From Amycolatopsis deserti (GTDB taxonomy: Bacteria; Actinomycetota; Actinomycetes; Mycobacteriales; Pseudonocardiaceae), in contig NZ_BNAU01000011.1 of the NCBI RefSeq assembly GCF_014653945.1, positions 1 through 64,000 of the forward strand: 64,000 nt of DNA, given 5' to 3'. The position numbers and the translations under genes are program-made. The notes beneath the pieces were generated by a model that saw only the letters and a program-made list of their open reading frames with translations, did no database searches and was not told the origin of the DNA. Positions within the stretch are counted from its first letter, which is position 1, and every line of letters begins with the position of its first letter. Of this stretch, positions 59,527-64,000 are shown one piece after another.

Positions 59527-60947
59527 CCGAGCCGCAGCTGACCCGCGAGTTCCTGCGCGAGCTGTTCCTGTTCACCGATCTGTCCGACACCCAGCTCGAC
59601 TGGATCCTCGAGCACACCAAGCTGGAGCACTACCCGGCCGGCACCGCGATCATCAACGAGGGCGATCCGGCGACGTGCTTCTACGTGCTGCTGTCGGGCG
59701 CGCTGCGGATGACGCGGCTGGTCGGCGGCAGCGAGGTGGAGACCGTCCGCTCCGACCAGCGCGGCGCCTACTGCGGGGCGACGCAGTTCTTCTACGGGCA
59801 ACAGCAACAGCGCTACGGCGCCTCGGTGTACGCGATCACCGATCTGACGTTCCTGACGTTGCCCGCCAAGGAGTTCGCCGACCAGTTCCGCAGCTGGTTC
59901 CCGATGGCGACGCACCTGCTGGAGGGCTCGTACCTGGGCTGGCGCAACAGCGACGCGCTGATCGGGCAGCGGCGGCGGCTGCTCGCGCTGGGCGAGATGT
60001 CAGCGGGGCTGACCCACGAGCTGAACAACCCGGCGGCCGCGGCGGTGCGCGCCACCGCGGCGCTGCGGGAACGGGTCGCCGGCATGCGGCACAAGCTGGC
60101 GATACTGGCCAAGCGGGACATCGAGCCCGATCTGCTGGAGCTGTTGTTGGAGGTCCAGGAGCGGCTGGTCAAGCAGGTGGCCGACGCGCCGCCGCTGACC
60201 GCGATGCAGCAGGCCGACCGCGAGGACGAGATCGGCGACTGGCTCGAGGAGCGCGACATCGAGCAGGGCTGGGACCTGGCCCCGATCTTCGTCGCGGCCG
60301 GCCTGACCGCCGAAAGCCTCGACCACGTGCTGGAGTCCGTCGGCGACGGCCTGCTGGACGGCGCCCTCCGGTGGCTGGCGTACGCGCTGGAGACCGAGAT
60401 GTTGATGGGCGAGATCGAGGACTCGACCACCCGCATCTCGGCGCTGGTCGGCGCGGCCAAGCAGTACTCGCAGATGGACCGGGCGCCGCACCAGTGGATC
60501 GACGTGCACGACGGTCTGGATTCCACGCTGGTGATGCTCGCGGGCAAGATCGGCACCGGGGTGAAGGTGGTCAAGGAGTACGACCGGGGGCTGCCGACGG
60601 TGCCGGCGTACGCGGGCGAGCTGAACCAGGTGTGGACGAACATCATCGACAACGCGGTGAGCGCCATGCAGGGCACGGGAACGCTGACGCTGCGCACCAC
60701 CCGCGACGGCGACCGGGTGGTGGTCGAGATCGGCGATACCGGGCCGGGCATCTCGGCGGAGACCAAGCAGCGGATCTTCGAGCCGTTCTTCACGACGAAG
60801 CCGGTGGGGGAGGGCACCGGGCTCGGCCTGGACATCTCGTGGCGCATCGTGGTGGACCGCCACCGCGGCGACCTGAGGGTCGAGTCGGAACCAGGCGACA
60901 CGCGGTTCCGGGTCTACCTGCCGATCACGGAGCAGGCCTCGGAGTGA
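59523..60947 (+). CDS. Sensor histidine kinase with cNMP-binding-like domain
   Basis: 474 aa. Residues 1-135 have a CRP-like cNMP fold (AGTAIINEGDPATCFYVLLSG), but the phosphate cassette (GAYCGATQFFYGQQQQRYGAS) is degenerate, so cAMP may not be the ligand. Phospho-accepting H165 lies in LGEMSAGLTHELNNPAAA. A long helical insert about 180-290 follows. The C-terminal ATPase has NIIDNAVSAM, GDTGPGI and GTGLGLDISW. No membrane helix: a soluble kinase. ATGA overlap with the receiver-reductase gene marks it as the cognate partner. Confidence 0.88.
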   Translation: MTEPQLTREFLRELFLFTDLSDTQLDWILEHTKLEHYPAGTAIINEGDPATCFYVLLSGALRMTRLVGGSEVETVRSDQRGAYCGATQFFYGQQQQRYGASVYAITDLTFLTLPAKEFADQFRSWFPMATHLLEGSYLGWRNSDALIGQRRRLLALGEMSAGLTHELNNPAAAAVRATAALRERVAGMRHKLAILAKRDIEPDLLELLLEVQERLVKQVADAPPLTAMQQADREDEIGDWLEERDIEQGWDLAPIFVAAGLTAESLDHVLESVGDGLLDGALRWLAYALETEMLMGEIEDSTTRISALVGAAKQYSQMDRAPHQWIDVHDGLDSTLVMLAGKIGTGVKVVKEYDRGLPTVPAYAGELNQVWTNIIDNAVSAMQGTGTLTLRTTRDGDRVVVEIGDTGPGISAETKQRIFEPFFTTKPVGEGTGLGLDISWRIVVDRHRGDLRVESEPGDTRFRVYLPITEQASE

Positions 60948-61210
60948 GGGCGCGCCGCTTCGCCGGTTCACCGAGCGAAGCGGCGCCCCACCACGGACGG
61001 CCCGAGGGGGTGGGTGGCCCCTGAGTGCAGACGGAAGGGGACGGGCCGCTGAGCGCAGGGCGAAGTGCGACGGGCCGCTGAGGGGGCGGAGATCGGAGGC
61101 TCGCGCCGGCGGGTCAGGTGAGCGGATGGCGTTCGGCGCCCGTTGCTGTGGAGCCGGTGGTGGCGGCCGCGCGCCGCGCCAGGGCGCCAGCGCCCCTGGC
61201 TTCCGCTCTC
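60948..61210. other. Non-coding spacer with short GC repeats
   Basis: After the kinase stop the DNA carries ACGGGCCGCTGAG-like words twice (about 61033 and 61069) and a GAAGCGGCG motif, leading into the 100-bp repeat array. No gene or clear terminator was recognised. Confidence 0.4.
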
Positions 61211-61620
61211 GAAGCGGCGCTGCGCGCAGTGCGAGGAGATGCGCGCTTCCGGCGGAGCGTTGCTCGAGCGGGGGGTTGCAGAGCTAGTGTGCCCCTGCGG
61301 TTTCCGGGCGGTAGCGGCGCTGTGCGCAGTGCGAGGAGATGCACACTGCCGGCGGAGCGTTGCTGGAGCGGGGGGTCGCAGAGCTAGTGTGCCCCCGCGG
61401 TTTCCCGGCAGTAGCGGCGCTGTGCGCAGTGCGAGGAGGAGCGTGCTTCTGGCGGAGCGTTGCTGGAGCGGGGGGTTGCAGAGCTAGTGTGCCCCTGCGG
61501 TGTCCGGGTGGTAGCGGCGCTGTGCGCAGTGCGTGGAGATGCGTGCTTCTGGCGGAGCGTTGCTGGAGCGGGGGGTTGCAGAGCTAGCGTGCCCCTGCGG
61601 TTTCCCGGCGGTAGCGGCGC
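61211..61620. repeat. Four-copy 100-bp tandem repeat
   Basis: Period exactly 100 bases: GTAGCGGCGCTGTGCGCAGT recurs near 61211, 61311, 61411, 61511 with the last edge at 61611, and TGCTGGAGCGGGGGGTTGCA at 61261, 61361, 61461, 61561, with a few substitutions. Because 100 is not a multiple of 3, the same peptide words appear in three frames in turn, so the array is not a protein repeat. The last unit contains the stop codon and final codons of the anti-sigma-like gene on the minus strand. Confidence 0.92.
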
Positions 61621-62024
61621 TTGGCCGCCGCGGGGACCGGCCAGCGCATTCGCACCGTGGTGCCCTGCGGGCCTGGTGCGATCTCCGCCCGTTCGGACAG
61701 TGCGCGGATCAGCGGCAGTCCCCGGCCGTGCAGGGGGCCCGGGTCCGCGGCGGGCGGCTGCCAGCGCCCCCGGTCGGCCACGGTCACGTCCACCGCGTTC
61801 CCGCGCAGCTCCGCCGACAGCTCCAGCGGGCCGTCGGCCTGGGCCGGGTACGCGTGGGTCACCACGTTGATCATCGCCTCATACGCGGCCAGCGCCATCG
61901 CGTCGGTGGTGTCCTCGGGCAGGTCCACCTCGTTCGCCCACCGGGTGAGGGCCTGTCTCAGAGTCGTCGCGTTGCGCGACCGCGCCGGCACCAGTCGGTG
62001 CAGGCGTTGATCTCCGGCGTGCAT
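61584..62024 (-). CDS. Anti-sigma-type ATP-binding protein (HATPase_c_2)
   Basis: 146 aa GHKL ATPase of the RsbW/SpoIIAB class: N-box AMALAAYEAMINVVTHAYP, G1 VTVADRGRWQPP, G2 GRGLPLIRAL, and C-terminal GTTVRMRW. These phosphorylate anti-sigma antagonists or bind sigma factors. The final 12 residues (RRYRRETAGAR) are encoded by the last unit of the 100-bp repeat, so the C-terminus may be newly acquired. Next to a SpoIIE phosphatase gene, a typical partner-switching pair. ATG 62024. Confidence 0.82.
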   Translation of the reverse strand: MHAGDQRLHRLVPARSRNATTLRQALTRWANEVDLPEDTTDAMALAAYEAMINVVTHAYPAQADGPLELSAELRGNAVDVTVADRGRWQPPAADPGPLHGRGLPLIRALSERAEIAPGPQGTTVRMRWPVPAAAKRRYRRETAGAR

Positions 62025-62104
62025 CGAAGTCCCCTCGGCGTGTTCTTCGTCCCGCTGGGGTTACCCACCGTGCACGGATTACACACGTGCCGGCCGGATC
62101 CGGG

Positions 62105-64000
62105 TCACCCGGTCGTCAGCTCCGCCCACACGACCTTGCCGTCCGGCGTGGTGCGCGTGCCCCACCGCGCCGCGGCCTCGTCGACCATCCGCAACCCGTG
62201 GTGCTCGATCCCGCCGGTCGCGAGGATGTGCGGCAACGCCCCGGCCCGGTCCGCGACGTCCACCGTCAGCCGCGAACCGTCGTGGAACAGCCGCAACGTC
62301 AACGGCACCGACGCGTGCCGGGAGGCGTTCGTCACCAGCTCGGAGGCCACCTTCACCGCGTTCTCGGCCACCTCCGCCAGCCCCCACTCGGCCATCCGCC
62401 CGGCCACGAACTCGCGCACCGACCCCGGCGAGACGTCACCGGTCAGCGTCATCGACGCCACGCGCCGGTGCGCGCCCCGGTGATCCACGTACAGCAGCGC
62501 GACGTCGTCGTCGTGCCGCCCCCCGGTCAGCCGCCCGATCAGCTCGTCGCACGCCGCGCCCAGGTCACCCTCGGCGGGCAGCGCCTCCAGCTCCGCCAGC
62601 AGCGCGTCGATGCCGGCGCCCAGCTCCCGCGTCCGGCTCTCCACCAGCCCGTCGGTGTACAGCACGAGCCGCATCCCGGGCGGGAACGGCGTCTGCTCCT
62701 GCGGGTACTGCTCGCCGACCCCCAGCGGCATGCCCAGCGCCTCCGCGATCTGCCGCGTCGCGCCGTCGGCCCCGATCAGCACCGCCGGCAGGTGCCCGGC
62801 GTTGGCGTAGGTCAGCGTGTCGTCGATCGGATCGTGCACCGCGTACAGACAGGTGATGAACTTCGCCCCGGGCGTGGTCCGCGCCAGCTGCGACACGTTG
62901 TGCAGCACTTCGGACGGCGGCAGGTCCAGCAGCGCGTACGACCGGATCGCCGTCCGCATCTGGCCCATCACCGCCGCCGCCGGCACGCCGCGCCCCACGA
63001 CGTCCCCGATCACGAACGCGGTCCGGCCGCCGGGCAGCCGGATCACGTCGAACCAGTCCCCGCCGACCTCGGCCCCGGCCGCGGCCGGCAGGTACCGCGA
63101 CACGATCCGCAGACCCGGGATGTCCGGCACCGCGGGCAGCATGCTGCGCGCCAGCTCGGTCGCCATCGACCGGTGCCGCGCGAACATCCGCGCGTTGTCC
63201 AGCGCGATCGCGGTGTACCCGGCGATCCCGGCGGCCACCTGCTCGTGCTGCTCGGTGAACCGCCCGGGCTCGGGGTGGCCGAAGAAGAACCCGCCGAGCA
63301 CCTCGCGCGTCGTCGGCGTGACCACCGGGACCGCCAGGTAGCTGCGCACCGGCAGGTGCCCCTTCGGCATCCCGTGGTGCGGCGCGTTGTGCCCGTACCG
63401 CGGGTCCCGGGTGATGTCGTCGCTGCGGACTATCCCGGCACCGCTGAACGTCGGCGCGAACACGTCGGTGTTGCGGGGCATCGGGAAGCCGTCGAACGTC
63501 TCCTTCGGAACCCCGGACAGCGTGTAGAGCGTGTAGGACTCGCCGAACTCGTCGATCAGGTTGTAGAAGAACGCCCCGAACCCCGCGCCGGTCCCGCGGG
63601 TGGCGGCGTCGGTCGCGTCCTGCACGAGGGTGTCGATGTCGAGCTGCGCGGTCAGCCGCTGCCCGATCGCCCGCAGCGAATCCCCGAGCGCGGCCTCGGC
63701 CCCGGCCCGCCCGGCCGCGTCCTCCAGCGCCGCGCCCCGCACCCGCGCGGTTTCTTCCAGCAACTCGGCGTAGTCCCGCAACGCGTCCGCGCGTTCCGCC
63801 GCCGGACCGTGCGCCAGTAGTCCGGTGCGGACGCTCACCGCGATCGAGCGGGCCGTCGCCTCCGGCAGCCCGGCCGCGAGCACGATCCAGAACGCCCAGC
63901 CCGGCGACAGCGGTCCGCCGAACGCCAGGGCGCCCTGCAACGCGATCACCGGAAAGCGCTCACCCGCCGGCCGCGCCGCGAGCGCCGCGGCCAGCTCGCC
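62105..64000 (-). CDS. SpoIIE/PP2C phosphatase with GAF and ATPase domains (5' end beyond window)
   Basis: At least 631 codons and open through position 64000 with no stop, so the start is probably outside the window; GTG 63949 would give 614 aa. Visible order: partial PAS-like segment (FPVIALQGALAFGG), helical linker, GAF about 115-265 (SYLAVPVVTPTTREVLGGFFFG), SpoIIE phosphatase about 285-475 (GGDWFDVIRLPGGRTAFVIGDVVGRG, YANAGHLPAVL, YTDGLVE) and a C-terminal HATPase_c_2 (ASELVTNASRHA). It combines Ser/Thr phosphatase and anti-sigma kinase-type domains, as in actinobacterial stress partner-switching. Confidence 0.88.
   Translation of the reverse strand, partial: GELAAALAARPAGERFPVIALQGALAFGGPLSPGWAFWIVLAAGLPEATARSIAVSVRTGLLAHGPAAERADALRDYAELLEETARVRGAALEDAAGRAGAEAALGDSLRAIGQRLTAQLDIDTLVQDATDAATRGTGAGFGAFFYNLIDEFGESYTLYTLSGVPKETFDGFPMPRNTDVFAPTFSGAGIVRSDDITRDPRYGHNAPHHGMPKGHLPVRSYLAVPVVTPTTREVLGGFFFGHPEPGRFTEQHEQVAAGIAGYTAIALDNARMFARHRSMATELARSMLPAVPDIPGLRIVSRYLPAAAGAEVGGDWFDVIRLPGGRTAFVIGDVVGRGVPAAAVMGQMRTAIRSYALLDLPPSEVLHNVSQLARTTPGAKFITCLYAVHDPIDDTLTYANAGHLPAVLIGADGATRQIAEALGMPLGVGEQYPQEQTPFPPGMRLVLYTDGLVESRTRELGAGIDALLAELEALPAEGDLGAACDELIGRLTGGRHDDDVALLYVDHRGAHRRVASMTLTGDVSPGSVREFVAGRMAEWGLAEVAENAVKVASELVTNASRHASVPLTLRLFHDGSRLTVDVADRAGALPHILATGGIEHHGLRMVDEAAARWGTRTTPDGKVVWAELTTG

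Noticed and set aside
61211..61620. Possible CRISPR array
   Set aside because: The units are contiguous 100-bp copies with no unique spacers and no cas genes nearby.
61118..61870. Overlapping short ORFs with peptide words like ERGVAELVCP
   Set aside because: The words come from the 100-bp repeat read in successive frames; the period is not a multiple of three and no ORF covers more than about two units.

Overview
The window is about 72% GC by eye, with strong GC bias at third codon positions, many GTG starts and short overlaps between neighbouring genes. Together with a full mce/yrbE lipid-import operon, a polyprenol-phosphate mannose synthase, an ANTAR regulator, a mycothiol-dependent-type DinB-fold protein and a SpoIIE/anti-sigma pair, this points to a mycelial actinomycete of the Pseudonocardiaceae (Amycolatopsis-like). 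This is inferred from gene content and style; no rRNA marker is present. I recognise no tRNA, rRNA, CRISPR array, prophage or insertion sequence.

Layout. 0.2-5.6 kb: stress protein, threonine dehydratase, two tandem TetR genes divergent from an MFS pump, an orphan barstar, and a His-rich DUF4396 membrane protein behind a CsoR-like copper operator. 5.6-17.1 kb: a P450 remnant, methyltransferase, PLP decarboxylase, lysozyme-fold protein, Ppm1-type mannosyltransferase, DMT and small membrane proteins, a LuxR regulator, an S9 peptidase, a manganese catalase whose ribosome site lies inside a hairpin, a small secreted protein and a GAF-ANTAR regulator. 17.3-25 kb: a stand-alone trpF, a divergent set of uncharacterised membrane genes with a cupredoxin-like lipoprotein, PspC, and a head-to-head pair (NAD-binding oxidoreductase / AraC) whose 5' ends both look deleted. 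25.3-40 kb: LLM oxidoreductase, two DUF6801-like secreted proteins around an SRPBCC-AMP-ligase fusion, then yrbEA-yrbEB-mceABCDEF-lipoprotein, nearly every junction overlapping. 40-46 kb: structured intergenic repeats, two PucR/CdaR paralogues (one apparently frameshifted near its start), an SDR and a Tat-exported phosphoesterase with LamG.

46-50.5 kb holds the most unusual unit: an amino-acid ABC importer (binding protein, permease, ATPase) whose last gene encodes a class V aminotransferase fused to a YheO/DauR-type PAS-HTH regulator, with a phased half-site array on the operon promoter. 50.5-57.7 kb: NodB deacetylase, GT39-like membrane transferase, a low-complexity GC block, DNA polymerase IV, a MerR-thioredoxin pair, and a limonene-epoxide-hydrolase-like protein with a TauD-type dioxygenase. 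57.9-61 kb: a receiver/glutaredoxin-like/thioredoxin-reductase-like fusion translationally coupled to a histidine kinase with a cNMP-like sensor. 61.2-61.6 kb: four copies of an exact 100-bp tandem repeat that include the 3' end of an anti-sigma-type ATPase gene, followed by a SpoIIE phosphatase that runs off the window end.

Shared themes are small-molecule-gated transcription (at least ten regulators), redox and metal defence, and envelope lipid traffic. Start codons were chosen from ribosome-site spacing, overlap with the upstream stop, and domain boundaries. Domain names come from memory of the families, not from searches.
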